From positions 37,553-101,552 of the forward strand of contig JAKUCV010002089.1 in NCBI GenBank assembly GCA_028386065.3: DNA of 64,000 nt. Direction: 5' to 3'. Under the pieces are notes generated by a model, which saw nothing but the letters and a program-made list of their open reading frames with translations, searched no databases and was not told the origin of the DNA. Made by a program: the position numbers and the translations under genes. Source of the stretch: Turnera subulata (Eukaryota; Streptophyta; Magnoliopsida; Malpighiales; Passifloraceae). Positions 23,601-36,000 of this stretch are shown here, one piece after another (the first letter of the stretch is position 1; every line of letters starts with the position of its first letter).

Positions 23601-24523
23601 GGGAAGAATTTCTCAATGAAGGACTTAGGAGAAGCAGCCTATGTGTTAGGCATAAAGATCTATAGAGATAGATCCAAAAGGCTTCTCGGGCTAAGTCAGA
23701 GTACATATATTGACAAGGTGCTAAAGAGGTTTAGCATGCAAGATTCCAAGAAAGGAATCTTGCCCTTGTCACATGGCGTAGCACTCTCAAAGAATCAATG
23801 CCCTAGTACGACTAAGGAGAGAGAGTGGATGAGTAAGATTCCTTATGCTTCTGCAATAGGATCTATCATGTATGCCATGCCATGTACTCGACCGAATGTC
23901 GCTTATGCTTTGAGTGTCAGAAGCATATACCAAGCTGATCCCGGTGAGAGTCACTGGACAGCAGTTAAGAACATCCTTAAGTACTTGAGAAGGACTAAGG
24001 ATGCATTCCTGGTTTACAGAAGCGTGGATGAGCTTCTTGTAAAGGGTTACACAGATGCTTGCTTCCAAACCGATAGGGATGATTTTAGATCGCAGTCAGG
24101 TTATGTGTTTTGTCTTGGAGGTGGTGTTGTATGCTGGAAGAGTTCAAAGCAAGAGACAGTTACCGATTCTACAACCGAGGCTGAGTATATTGCTGCCTCA
24201 GATGCAGCAAAAGAGGATGTTTGGATCAAGAAGTTCGTAACTGAACTTGGGGTGGTTTCGAGCATTGAGAGTCCGATTGAGCTCTATTGTGATAATATGG
24301 GACAATCGTACAGGCTCAGGAACCTAGATACCACCAGAGATCCAAACATATTCTCCGACGCTATCATCTTATTAGTGAGATCATAGATAGAGGCGATGTA
24401 AGACTGTGCAGAGTTCCATCTGAGAACAATGTAGCCAATCCGTTGACTAAGCCGCTTACACAACAGAAGCATGATGGTCATACTGCGTCCATTGGTATTA
24501 GATACATGTACGATTGGCTTTAG
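20633..24523 (+). pseudogene. Copia A gag-pol polyprotein (broken)
   Basis: Starts MAQNTSTMSLRFVLEKE at 20633; the same start is at 58461 in copy E. Gag runs to a zinc knuckle at about 21390-21430, where CFHCNK is followed by a frameshift near 21411. The protease shows DTGCGSHIC (about 21538-21565). The GAG-pre-integrase block has YLWHCRLGH (about 21935). The integrase is damaged by a frameshift near 21990 and a deletion near 22165 that removes its first catalytic part. A frameshift lies near 22800. RT has a TAG at 23274 and an intact YVDD at 23535-23546. RNase H has DSTTEAEYIAAS (about 24165-24200). A last frameshift near 24300 precedes the true stop (TAG, 24521). In function it would encode capsid and all enzymes for cDNA synthesis and insertion; this copy cannot. 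Confidence 0.92.
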
Positions 24524-24527
24524 TGCA

Positions 24528-24537
24528 AGTGGGAGAT
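24528..24537 (+). promoter_or_regulatory. Copia A polypurine tract
   Basis: AGTGGGAGAT lies directly before the 3' LTR start at 24538 and a few bases after the pol stop. Copy E has the same sequence in reverse (54496-54506). Confidence 0.8.
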
Positions 24538-26071
24538 TGTTAGTGTAATATGCCCAAAAGCCAATCAATGGATGTTTATTTGTAATCATGTATACACATT
24601 AAGGTTATTCCAATAAATATCGTTTATGAGATAAACGCTTGCACATATTTATAACCCTAGAATATTTATATATTCTTAAATGTCCCTAGTCGATTATTAT
24701 TGTGGATGGGTTGTAATAATAAATTAAGGCTAGCGTATGTTGAGAATTATATGAGATATGAATTCTACATACGGGTACAAGTTAGAGAACTTGTGGAATG
24801 GACCGACCCACATAAGAACGCTACATGGAACGTTATATGATTGTCATTAGTGGTTCTTATATGTATTGTCCTTAGACCTATGATCATCAAGGTTCCCAAC
24901 ATATGAGTCGTATACTTTGATATTACTCTTGGCTATTTCGTAAATGAGTAGACTTAGTGTAATCATTGGGTATATGATAACTGTGTAGTGGGTTTTGTAT
25001 GTTCCAGAGGGGATTCGTCCAACCCATATAACGGGTATATTATCGGATGGTTTCTTGATAGAGTTGAACCGAAAATGCATGGCCATGCTCGGATTATGAT
25101 ATGGTGATATCATAGGTATCCGTTTTATGCGGTTAACTCGAGGATCAAGAAACCGAGATTGAACATATGCGAGATTGACATATTCCATGTCTCGTGTTTA
25201 ATCTTGATAATAGGACGAAGGGACAATAACATGTTTCCGAGGCATATTGAATCAGTACTGATCCTGTCGTTCGGGTAGCAATGATGTGTTGCTAGACACC
25301 GCTCTTTGCTTATAATTGTAAAATGAGATTTTACAATTATTTCCGGACGTTACAAGTGCCTACAGGGTCACACACATAGAACCATTGATTCGAGCAGGTG
25401 GTTGAACCATGGTTAGACCGTGGTTGAACCGGTTTGTGGTTGGACCGTGGTTGAACCAGGGTCGTTCTGGTTCACTAATTATCTGAATTATTGAACCAGT
25501 TTTAGTGCGGTGTTGTGTTGATGTGTGATAATGCATTAGTGGTAGACAAAAGATGGTGAGTGTCACTATCATGCTACCTTTGGGCCATAGTGTTGGCCAC
25601 TAGTCTAATTAACTAATGCATTGTGTGTTAGTGTGATCAAGTGTGGAGTGATCAGTTTTTCAGACTTGAGAGCTTTAGCTTAACACTATGCTACACACTA
25701 TAAAACTTGAGTAAGACTTGAGTTTATAGACACACACTCTCTTCTTCTTCTTTGAGTAAGAAGGAAGAACACCAAAACACCACAGGTTCAAGCTTCCGAA
25801 TTCCGCAGCTAGCACCGTGTCTCGGGAGAGCTCGGGTTGGAGATTGTGTCACGGTTTTCGGCTAGTCATCATGGTTCATATGGATACCATAGAGGAGCAG
25901 GATATTCTTTCGGCTCTAGCTGATTCAGTTCTTCAGTTAGGTGAAAGATCCTAACCGTTTCAGGTATGATCGATTTTGTTGTTCGATTTAGTTGCTTCAG
26001 TTGGATCCTCCAAGGCTTCCGGGTTTTTCCGCTACACTTGATTGTCAAGTTTGCATGCCCGGATACTTACA
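24538..26071 (+). repeat. Copia A 3' LTR (1534 bp)
   Basis: TGTTAGTG...CTTACA. It is about 30 bp longer than the 5' LTR, mainly because the GGTTGGACC-type minisatellite (about 25396-25465) has about five units against three. It carries the 13-bp-stem hairpin at 25312-25340. The next five bases are the ACAGC target duplication. Confidence 0.95.
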
Positions 26072-26076
26072 ACAGC

Positions 26077-28052
26077 TCCATGGGCATAACAGTGTGACAC
26101 TGTGAATGGTCCAGACCATCTTGATCGAAGTTTGCCAGTAAATAGCTTATGTCGAGAATTATAGAGGAGGATCTGGTCTCCTTCCTTGAACTTCGGGTTG
26201 GATGCGATTGTCATGCCATGTCTTGGTCTTCTCCTTGTACAACTTGGTATTGTCATATGTCTCCAGTCTTCATTCATCTAACTCGCTGAGTTGCAACAGC
26301 CTCTTCTCCCCTGTGTGTCAAAATTCAGAGCCTTGACGGCCCAATACACCTTGTGTTCAAGTTCCACAGGTAGGTGACATGCCTTCCCAAAGACCAAACG
26401 GTATAGGGTGGTGCCAATGGGGGCCTTGTAGGCTGTGCGGTACGCCCAGAGGGCATCATCAAGCTTTACTGACCAGCCCTTCCGCGAGGGTCCCACTGTT
26501 TTTTCCAGTATCCTTTTGATTTCCCTATTTGTGACCTCGACTTGGCCACTGGTTTGAGGATGGTAAGGTGTGGCCACCATATGTCTAATTCCATATTTTC
26601 TCAGGAGGGCCTCAAATTGTCGATTGCAGAAATGATTGCCTCCATCACTGATTATAGCCCTTGGGGTTCCAAACCGTGTGAAGATGTTTCTTTTCAGGAA
26701 TCGCGTCACAACCTTGGCATCATTGGTTGGTGAGGCGATGGCTTCTACCCATTTGGACACATAATCAACTGCTATAAGAATGTAGTTGTTCCTATAGGAG
26801 TTGGGGAAGGGTCCCATGAAGTCGATTCCCTAAACATCAAAAAGTTCTACCTCAAGTATGGCTTGCTGCGACATTTCTTGTCTTCTAGATATGTTTCCTG
26901 TAAGCTGGCACTCCTTGCATGTAATTACCCACTGTCGTGCATCCACTAGAGGCCAGCCTGCAAAACCTTAGAGGCTGTCCTATTCGTGCCATGATGTCCT
27001 CCGTACTGTGCATTGTGGAAACCGTGTAGGATCTGTGTCACCTCCTCTTCAGGAACACACCTTCTGATCATCCCATCTCTGCCCCTTTTGAACAGTAGGG
27101 GTTCATCCCAGAGGTATTTCTTAACTTCGGAGAGGAACCTCTTTCTCTGTGAATGGCTGAGTTCTGGTGGTAGAGCTCCACAGACCAAGTAGTTAACAAT
27201 TTCTGCGTACGAAGGCATGAGCCAGTGGGTGACACTGTGGATGGTGGTCATGAGACTGTCATCTGGGAGATCATCATCAATTGGTAGGTCATCCATAGGT
27301 ATGTGTTGTAAGGGTAGTCTGGATAGGTGGTCAGCTACCACATTGTCTGTGCCCTTTTTGTCTCGAATTTCTAGGTCAAACTCTTGTAGTCGAAGGATCC
27401 TTCTCAGGAGTCTTGGTTTGGTCTCCTTCTTGGTTAGCAAGTACTTTAGGGCAGAATGATCAGTGTTAATGATGACCTTAGAGCCTAATAAGTATGCTCG
27501 GAATTTGCCAATGGCAAAGACTACTGCCAGAAGCTCTTTTTCAGTTGTTGAATAGTTAACTTGTGCATCATCCAGGGTGCGGTTGGCGTAGTAAATTGCG
27601 TGGAGCTTGTTTTCCTTCCTTTATCCTAGTATAGTCCCCACTGTATGGCCACTGGCATCACACATGATTTCGAAGGGCTGACTCCAGTCTGGCCGTTGAA
27701 TGATTGGAGCTGATGTCAATGTGGCTTTTATCCTGTTGAAAGCATCTAAGCAAGACTCATTAAACACAAACTCGGCATCCTTACTAAGGAGGTTTGTCAA
27801 AGGTTTTGCAATCCTTGAGAAATCCTTAATAAAGCGCCTGTAAAAACCAGCATGTCCTAGGAAAGCTCTAATTGCCTTGACAGAACTTGGAGGTGGAAGT
27901 TTTTCAATTATTTCAATTTTTGCTTGGTCTACTTCTATACCACGTCTAGAAACTTTATGTCCAAGAACAATACCTTCTGTCACCATGAAATGACATTTCT
28001 CCCAGTAGAGCACGCGGTTAACAGCCTCACACCGCGCCAGAACTGTTTCAAG
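26077..28052 (-). pseudogene. Athila B pol: RT end, RNase H and integrase (broken)
   Basis: Middle part of Athila pol. On the minus strand, 28052-27621 carries the RT C-terminus and start of RNase H (GHKVSRRGIEVDQAKIEIIE, AFLGHAGFYRRFIKDFS, PFEIMCDASG). About 27560-26946 carries the rest of RNase H ([32 protein letters not shown]) and the integrase zinc region ([12 protein letters not shown], then CKECQ near 26920). 26817-26278 carries the catalytic core: D in IISDGGNHF and E in [15 protein letters not shown] are visible. 26277-26077 carries the C-terminal [16 protein letters not shown] block. Stops or frameshifts near 27620, 27440-27460, 26946, 26818 and 26278 break it. The first Asp block reads FDV, stop, GIDFMGP near 26830. 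The chain continues in 14004-14129. Confidence 0.9.
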
Positions 28053-28419
28053 GTTAGTGATGCACATGAAATATGCATAGTTTTAGGCATGATTTTATAT
28101 ATACTTTCTCTCGATTTATCATGACTATATGCCTTACTTTGCATTATTTCATCATATTCCCTTAAATCCCATCCTTTACTGTATGATTAGTGATTCCAGG
28201 TGCATTTTGAAGAATTTTGGAGATTTTATTGGAGAATTCGATGAAACAGCCTCTGGCACAGCATGAGCCTGTTTGACAGCCTGTTGTTCATTGCAAAATC
28301 AGTGAAAAGCCACGAATCCCCCTCCAATCACAAGCCACGAAGCCATCATGCCATTACATCAATCTCAAAAAGTGCTAAATTCAATTGCACAGAAAAATGG
28401 GAAGAGATCACACATAGGC

Positions 28420-29936
28420 TGAAATATGCCCAAAAGCCAATCAATTGATGATTGTAGTCATGTATATACATTGAGGTTATTCCAATAAATATGATTATGA
28501 GATAATCGCTAGCACATATTTATAACCCTAGAATATTTTATATTCTTAAATGTCCCTAGTCGATTATTATTATGGATGGGTTCTAATAATAAATTAAGAC
28601 TAGCGTATGTTGAGAATTTATATGTGATATGAATTCTACATACGGGAGCAAGTTAGAGAACTTGTGGAGTGGACCGACCCACATAAGAACGCTACATGGA
28701 ACGTTATATGTTTGTCGATAGCGGTTCTTATATGTATTGTCCTTAGACCTGAGATCATCAAGGTTCCCAACATATGAGTCGTATACTTTGATATTACTCT
28801 TGGCTATTTCGTAAATGAGTAGACTTAGTGTAATCATTGGGTATATGATAAATGTGTAGTGGGTTTTGTATGATCCAGAGGGGATTCGTCTAACCCATAT
28901 AACAGGTATATTATCGGATGGTTTCTTGATAGAGTTGAACCGAAAATGCATGGCCATGCTCGGATTATGATATAGTGATATCATAGGTATCCGTTTTACG
29001 CGGTTAACTTAAGGATCAAGAAACCGAGATTGAACATATGCGAGATTGACATATTCCATGTCTCATGTTTAATCTTGATAATGGGACGAAAGGACGATGA
29101 CATGTTCCGAGGCATATAGAATCAGTACTGATCTTGTCGTTCGAGTAGCAATGATGTGTTGCTAGACGCTGCTCTTTGCTTATAATTGTAAAATGAGATT
29201 TTACAATTATTGCCGAACATTACAAGTTTGTATAGGGTCACACACATAGAACCGTTGATTCGAGCAGGTGGTTGAACCATGGTTGGACCGTGGTTGGACC
29301 GGTTTGTGGTTGGACCGTGGTTGGACCAGGGTCGGTTTTGGGCTGGTTTGGTTCACTAATTGTCATAATTATTGAGCCAAACCTGGTGCCAAGTGATGTG
29401 TAATCCCATTAGCACTAGTGGAGACATGATTGGACAAAAGACTAATCATGATGGCCAAGTGTATTGGCCATTGTCTAACACTTTTGTGAGTGGGATTAGT
29501 GGGTGTGAATAATTTGATTAGTGTGTGCTCATTTTGCTATGCCATTAGATTTTTCAGACTTGAGAGTGAGAGGTTTCAGTTTTGAATAGAACACACTCAC
29601 ACCTATTCTTTGAGAAAAGAAAGAAGAACACATCAAACACCACATAGCTCCCGGAAATCCGTTGCTAGCACCACGGTTCAGGAGTGCTCGGGTTGGAGAT
29701 CGTGAGACGATTTCCGGCTGTGATCGACGGCTCGTGTGGATACCATAGAGGGACGGGATTTCTGTCCGGCTCTTGCTGATTTGGTTCTTCAGTTAGGTGA
29801 GAGATCCTAACCGTTTCAGGTATGTTTGTTTTGTTGTTCGGTTTAGTAGCTTCACATGGATCCTTCATGTGTTTCCGGGTTTCTGCTGAACATTTCTTTG
29901 CATTTGAATGTCAATTTGCATGCCCGGAAACTTACA
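28420..29936 (+). repeat. Copia D 5' LTR
   Basis: Aligns with the LTRs of A over its whole length and ends GGAAACTTACA. It diverges from A most after about 29330, where the text before the LTR end (e.g. GGTTTGGTTCACTAATTGTC) is shared but the following 300 bp is a different variant that recurs in 30590-31182. Hairpin at 29182-29210. Confidence 0.88.
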
Positions 29937-29937
29937 G

Positions 29938-29950
29938 TGGTAGCGGAGCC
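29938..29950 (+). promoter_or_regulatory. Copia D primer-binding site
   Basis: TGGTAGCGGAGCC one base after the LTR end; near complement of the initiator-Met tRNA 3' end, as in copy A. Confidence 0.75.
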
Positions 29951-30235
29951 TCTTGTGAAGCTCTAAACCGAATTTGGTGCATATGTTGATATGTTCATCT
30001 TAATGTGTTTGATATGATGAGTTCATTTTGGTATATGTGATATGCTAAATTCAGTTTGTGTATATGTGATATATGTTGAGGTTGGTTGTGTTAAAAGGTT
30101 TAGACAACAAGCACTTGATTGGTATGTAATATCAATCAAGAGGTTCTTGGCAGTAAGTCGAAGGGGTTCGACAAAAGGAAAATCGATTGTCGGCTTTTGT
30201 ATGGAACGATGGTCATTCTAGTGCATCGAGGCTAC

Positions 30236-30538
30236 AACATCGATGTTCAATGGTTGAACATCGATGTCCACATGAGTTTTGGCCTTGGCAGAAGTCTGAA
30301 ACATCGATGTTCAGTAGGGAACATCGATGTTCAGGACTGAAACATCGATGTTTAGGGGCTATACATCGATGTTTAAAAGTACTGCCATGAAACTTGAATT
30401 GGCAGTGGTCTCCAACATCGATGTTCAAGGTTGAACATCGATGTTCATGAGTCCTACATCGATGTTTAAAACTACTGCCTAATTCTTGGACTTTCAGAAC
30501 CTTCCAACATCGATGTTCAAGAATCAAACATCGATGTT
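30236..30538 (+). repeat. AACATCGATGTT palindrome array, copia D leader
   Basis: Eleven units, mostly in pairs 8-10 nt apart. The last unit ends only a few bases before the deletion join into LTR sequence at about 30545. Confidence 0.93.
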
Positions 30539-30544
30539 CAAGTG

Positions 30545-31182
30545 TTGGACCGTGGTTGGACCGTGGTGGAACCAGGGTCGGTTTTGGGCTGGTTTGGTTC
30601 ACTAAGTGTCAGAATTATTGAGCCAAACCTGGTGGCAAGTGATGTGTAATCCCATTAGCACTAGTGGAGACATGATTGGACAAAAGGCTAATCATGATGG
30701 CCAAGTCTGTTGGCCATTGTCTAACACTTTTGTGAGTGGGATTAGTGGGTGTGAATAATCTGATTAGTGTGTGCTGATTTTACTATGCCATCAGATTTTT
30801 CAGACTTGAGAGTGAGAGGTTTTAGTTTTGAAAAGAACACACTCACACCCATTCTTTGAGAAAAGAAAGCAGAGCACATCAAACACCACATAGCTCCCAG
30901 AAATCCGTTGCTAGCACCACGGTTAGGGAGTGCTCGGGTTGGAGATCGTGAGACGGTTTCCGGCTGTGATCGACGGTTCGTGTGGATACCGTAGAGGGGC
31001 GGGATTTCTGTCCGGCTCTTGCTGATTCGGTTCTTTAGTTACGTGAAAGATCCTAACCGTTTCAGGTATGTTTGTTTTGTTGTTCGGTTTAGTTCCTTCA
31101 CATGGATCCTTCATATGTTTCCAGGTTTCTGCTGCTCATTTCTTTGCATTTGAATGTCAATTTGCATGCCTGGAAACTTACA
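30545..31182 (+). repeat. Copia D partial 3' LTR
   Basis: Starts inside the GGTTGGACC minisatellite and continues to GGAAACTTACA at 31182. It is nearly identical to 29290-29936 of the same element, so it is the second half of its 3' LTR. Confidence 0.9.
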
Positions 31183-32900
31183 AGCCTCAGGCACAGGCCC
31201 AGCACAGGCTCAGCCTGTGGAATCTGCAGATGACCAGAACGAGAAGAAAAGAATATTAAACTTAGCCACTTGCAAAGCTTCACCACTTGCAAACCCTTCA
31301 ACTCTGCAATCATAACCTGAGCAACTTAGAAGACTCTAAACATGGGACAGAGGGGATAATCATCACACCCGAACAATTTAAGGATTAAAGAACTATTATC
31401 CTCCCCCCTAAGTCTTCTAAAATCTACAGATTTGTAGATTTCACCCATTCGGCACACCTCCCAAGCTGCCTTACCTCGAGGAGCAAGATGGGCAACTGAA
31501 GCTCAACTTGCCCAACTGCCATACCTTCCAGCACGTGGGAGAGAAGAGAAGAGAGGAATCTGCACCATAAAAGAGAAGGAGAAAGGAAGAACATAGATCG
31601 AACTGGATCCCTCGATCAATATCCACAACCTGCAGAACCTTGGAACAAAGGATTCAAAGGGAAAACACGATTCTGCAGCCTTTTTCTGGGAAGAAATTGT
31701 GTTGTCCTTAACCTCTAGCTTGGTTCCAAACATTATGCTACCATTAATTAATTTTGATTTTGTAACCTTGATTGTGAACTAAACAACCCCTTTTAGGTTG
31801 AAGGGGTGAAGCATGTCTCTGTTCTTGGTGTAATAAATTGCCCTTCATATGTTCTTAACCGTTTTTCTTGTTTGGTTGTTGCAAACTCGCTCTATGTTTG
31901 AGTCTTGATCAAACCCACACATGATTTTAGGTAGCTAGGTGAAGGACCGAAAGGAGAAACCATAGTTTCTGGAACAACAACAACCAACCCTTAGCTCTTA
32001 GTTTTGAAAGAAATTAGGAACTAATTAAGGAATTAGCCTCAATACCAATTCTTAATCTCCTTAGTTTGACCGATGCAAAAGCATTAGAATGAGTGAGAAC
32101 TTTGGGAGGAACCTCTAAGTGAAAACAAATGGGTTCAGTATAGGTTGAGAGCGCCTGCAAGAACCAATCTGTGTAATTCACCTTGTGTTCTCGACAGGCT
32201 CAGCCACAGGCTCATTCACTGACTCAGCACTCTCTCAGCCTGTTACGACACAGTCAAGAAACAATGACACCACTTTTATTCTAATTCTTGATTGATTATT
32301 GAGCAACCTATTTTCAATCTAGTGGCAGCTTGGTGAAGGGCCGAAAGGAGAAGCCAAGTGTGCCAGACCAACAATAGTCAGCCTTCCCTCTCTAGCCGTT
32401 CGAAAGAAGATAGGGAGAGACTGTGGGTAATTAGCACCAACACCGAGCTTCACCTCTAACTGGACGTCTACTCTAGTGTCAGGGGGTAGATGGAATCTTA
32501 GGGAACTATCATTAAGATCGAAAGCCGTTGGTAGTACATTAGGTTGGGAGCCCCTTCGAGACATCTTATTAAACACAGGGCGTCACAAAGGCCCAGCCTG
32601 TGAAGATGCTGTTGAGCAATTTAGAGCATAAAGGCAAGACATGTGAATCCTTGGATACCTAAGATTTCATCAATCCTGATCCCTACCCGCTTCAACATTA
32701 CTATTACTTTTTATTTTCTTGCTTAATTTAATTTCGATTTGCACTCACCCCATAATCCATTTTCATTCAATTGTCTCAAGCCTAATTCGTCTAAGGTAAG
32801 CAGTAACAGACTCATCCCAGTCCCTGTGGATATGACCTTGATAGAGTACTACAACTACCCTATGCGCTTGCAGGACTCACTTCACTCCACATCAAGTTTT

Positions 32901-32918
32901 TGGCGCCGTTGCCGGGGA
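32901..32918 (+). promoter_or_regulatory. Athila C primer-binding site (tRNA-Asp type)
   Basis: TGGCGCCGTTGCCGGGGA, six bases after the LTR end, is the usual Athila primer site, complementary to the 3' end of plant tRNA-Asp. Confidence 0.9.
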
Positions 32919-33014
32919 CTGGCGCTTGATTCTTTTGCTTTTTATTCGATTTATTAGACTTTTTATTACTTACCCCCTTTTCTTTTTCCAAAGTTCGAAG
33001 TTTTCAGGTGGTGC

Positions 33015-36000
33015 ATGCCCCAAACCAGGAGCAAGCAACCAGCTCTAATCTTGCACCAGGAGATCGAAAAGACAACCCGCCAGATTCGCAAGCAAAAGCA
33101 ACAAAACATGGCGGACAGACCCAACGAAGGAGCGCAGCAGGGCATTGAACAGGCTCAGCCTGTTCGACCCTACATTCCCATGTCCCAGCTCCTACAACCA
33201 CCAACCATCATCATCCATAACAGCATAGCCATTCCAGACGTAGATGCTAAATATGAGATCAGAACCAACTTGCTGATCCAAACTCTGAAGATCCAAACTC
33301 GCACTTGCAAAACTTCCTGCGAGTGTGCAGTACAGTGAACATAGCAGGGATGACCAAGGAGCAGCTATACATGGGAGTGTTCCCATTCTCACTCAGAGAT
33401 GCGGCATTCGAATGGGTCAACAACCATGAAGCAGGCCATTTTACTGACTGGGACAGTCTAGTCAAAGCTTTCTTGAATGAGTACCATCCCTCAAGCAAGG
33501 CTGCAAGTTTAAGGCAGAAGCTCATTGGTTTCTCTCAACGCTATGATGAATCAATTCGTGATGCTTGGGAGCGTTTCAAGGGATTACTTAGAAGATGCCC
33601 AAACCACCAAATTGATGAGGCCGTATAGCTAGAACAATTATATTGTGGCCTATATGATGAAGATCGGAACACCTTGGACAAGATGGCCAAATCTACATTC
33701 TTGGACAAGGACTATAATGATGGAGTAGCCATTCTGGAGGCGTTGTCCAAGAGAAAGACCTAAGTCAGAGGAGTCAAATCCTCTAGAATAGTTGGTGTAG
33801 ATAGAGTAACTAAGCTTGTGGCAGAGATAGAAGCCCTTAGGAAGCAACTAGAGGCTGCTCAAGTCAAGACAGCGTCAGCCACAGCCCCAGACTGTGAAGG
33901 CTGTGGAGGACCTCACGGTACATCCAGTTGCCCACTCTTTGCCGAATGCGATTCTGAGCAAGCTCACTACATCCAGCAGAAGCCGGGCCCATATGGAAAC
34001 ACTTATAATCCATCCTGGAGAAATCATCCAATCTTTTCTTGGAAGGGACCGACCGAAGAAAGAATCCCACAACAGGCCCAGTACCAGAGACAGAACCAGG
34101 GAGGACAGCCACAGTACCAGAGGCAGAACCAAGGAGGTCAGCAAGGCAACAACACCGACATGATGACCTTGCTGCAGTCCATCCTGGAGAAACAGAACAA
34201 GATAAGCGAGGAGATCAGCCAACTCAAAACCCACAACAGAATCCTCGAAAACCAAATTGCCCAACAAGCCTCCATGTCCACTAGCCAACAAGGAGCTCTC
34301 CCAGGAAAACCAATAGAAAACCCAAGAAACGAGCATGTCAAGGCTGTAACACTTCGTAGTGGGAAGGAGCTGAGAGACACAGTGCCGAAATTACCTCAGA
34401 CTATAGAGCAACAAGCATCGACATCCAGTTTTGGACAGACAGTGCAGGCACAAACTGACTCAGTGTCTGAGCCTGTCAGCACGAGAAAGGCTGAGAAGCA
34501 GCCTCAGACTGTTCTACCTTATCAACCTCCGCTCCCATACCCAGAACTGTACCACAAATCCAAACTAGAGAAGTAATTCTGTAAGTTCAAGGAAATGCTG
34601 AGTAAGTTATATGTCAATGTGTCCTTCAGTGATGTGGTTACACAAATGCCTTCATATGCTAAATTCCTTAAGGATATTCTGACGAAGAAAAGAACTATTG
34701 ATGATATTGAGACTGTAGCCAAGACAGTCCAGGGGAGTGCCCTCATTCAACACCATCCGCCGAGGAAATATACAGACCCAGGGAGCTTCACAATACCTTG
34801 AAACATCGGGGACAAAAAGACTGAAGGAGCCCTGTGCGATCTAGGGGCTAGTGTCAGCCTGTTACCACTCTCCATTACTCAGAACATGAGCCTTGGAGAC
34901 ATCAAGCCCACAAGTATGACCATTCAGCTTACTGATCGCTCACTTGTATACCCTGTAGGGGTGTTGGAGGATGTTCCAGTCAAGGTTGGCAATTTCTTCA
35001 TCCCTGTAGACTTTGTAGTGATGAACATTACAGAGGATGAGAAGACACCCATCATTTTGGGGCGTCTGTTCTTAACCACAGCAGAAGCCATGATCGACTA
35101 CGCCAATGGGACATTGACATTGTGACTTGGAGAGGAGACAGTAGAGTACAATGTCCAGAAGGCGCAGAGGAATGAGTTTAGAGCAGCATAGTGTTGCATG
35201 GTTGATGTTGTGCCTGACCTTATTGATGTGCTTGTCAAGGCATCCCAACTCATGGAGACACATGAGGATGAGCTGCTGGGTTGCCTAGTCAATGGACTCA
35301 TTGAAGGAGATGAAACGGCCCTAAAGGAGGTAGCAAAATTTCTGGCAGAAGAAACAGAGCAAGGAATTGACGCACAGGCCCATGCTATAGAACCACAGAT
35401 TGAGGCTGTCTCTGAGCCTGTCCCTGATGCTGTTTCAGAACCTGTCATAGAATCCGCTGGACCAGAACTTGCGAAAGAGGCGCCAATGGTAGAAACAAAA
35501 CCTCTACCACCTAACCTCAGGTATATCTACTTAGACCCTGAAGCCTCTTGATTTCCCATTATTGTTGGAGCTGACCTTTCACAGGGGGAAGAAGACAAGG
35601 TACGCACTGTAGTCAACAAACACCGAAAGGTAGTAGGCTACACCATTGATGATCTCACAGGTATCAGCCCTAAACTTTGCATGCATCGTATTCTTTTAGA
35701 AGAGGGCAGCAAATCCATAATAGAACCACAAAGAAGATTAAATGAAAACATGAAAGAAGTGGTTAAAAAGGAAATCTTGAAACTCTTAGATGCTGGGATA
35801 ATTTATCCAATTTCAGATAGTCCTTGGGTTAGTGCCGTGCATCTAGTTCCTAAAAAAGGAGGAATGACAGTTGTGAAAAATGAAAAGGAAGAACTCATAC
35901 CAACTAGGACTGTCACGGGCTGGAAAATATGCATAGTCTATAGGAAGCTAAACAAAGCCACTAGAAAAGACCATTTTCCTTTGCCATTCATTGACCAAAT

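Larger units (their letters stand above)
14130..26071 (+). mobile_element. Copia element A, full length, with nested solo LTR
   Basis: Both LTRs start TGTTAGTGTAATATG and end GGATACTTACA. The flanking 5-bp duplication ACAGC (14125-14129, 26072-26076) is perfect, so the insertion is intact and lies in the integrase region of Athila B. Without the 3.1-kb nested LTR it is about 8.8 kb. Its special features are a palindrome array in the 5' leader and a tandem duplication that doubles the primer-binding site. The two LTRs differ at about 2% of sites by eye over the first 340 bp, plus a repeat-number difference, so it is moderately old. The gene order is that of copia (integrase before RT). The long LTR suggests an Angela/TAR-like lineage, but I do not assign it. 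Confidence 0.92.
28420..31182 (+). mobile_element. Copia element D, internally deleted
   Basis: Same family as A and E. Order: 5' LTR (28420-29936), primer site, leader with palindrome array (30236-30538), then a direct join into the middle of the 3' LTR (about 30545-31182). All of gag-pol and the first part of the 3' LTR are gone. The first bases of the 5' LTR are degenerate (TGAAATATGCCC instead of TGTTAGTGTAATATGCCC). The target duplication is unclear: AGGCT on the left against AGCCT on the right. Confidence 0.88.
28058..32894 (+). repeat. Athila C 5' LTR (split; about 2.07 kb without insertion)
   Basis: 28058-28419 and 31183-32894 together match the 3' LTR 42484-44582. The gap holds copia D. 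The end ACATCA (32894) is six bases before the primer-binding site. It contains the perfect palindrome CAGGCTCAGCCTG at 31205-31217. Confidence 0.92.

Noticed and set aside
30213..30602. 129-codon minus-strand frame with repeated His-Arg-Cys residues
   Set aside because: It is a translation of the palindrome array itself (ACATCGATG repeats) and has no counterpart frame in A or E.
32901..32918. Possible tRNA gene near 32901
   Set aside because: Only the 18-base tRNA 3' complement is present, directly after the LTR, so it is a primer-binding site.
33875..34336. 153-codon minus-strand frame opposite Athila C gag
   Set aside because: Shadow of the Gln-rich Gag linker; the plus strand carries the zinc knuckle and known Gag motifs.
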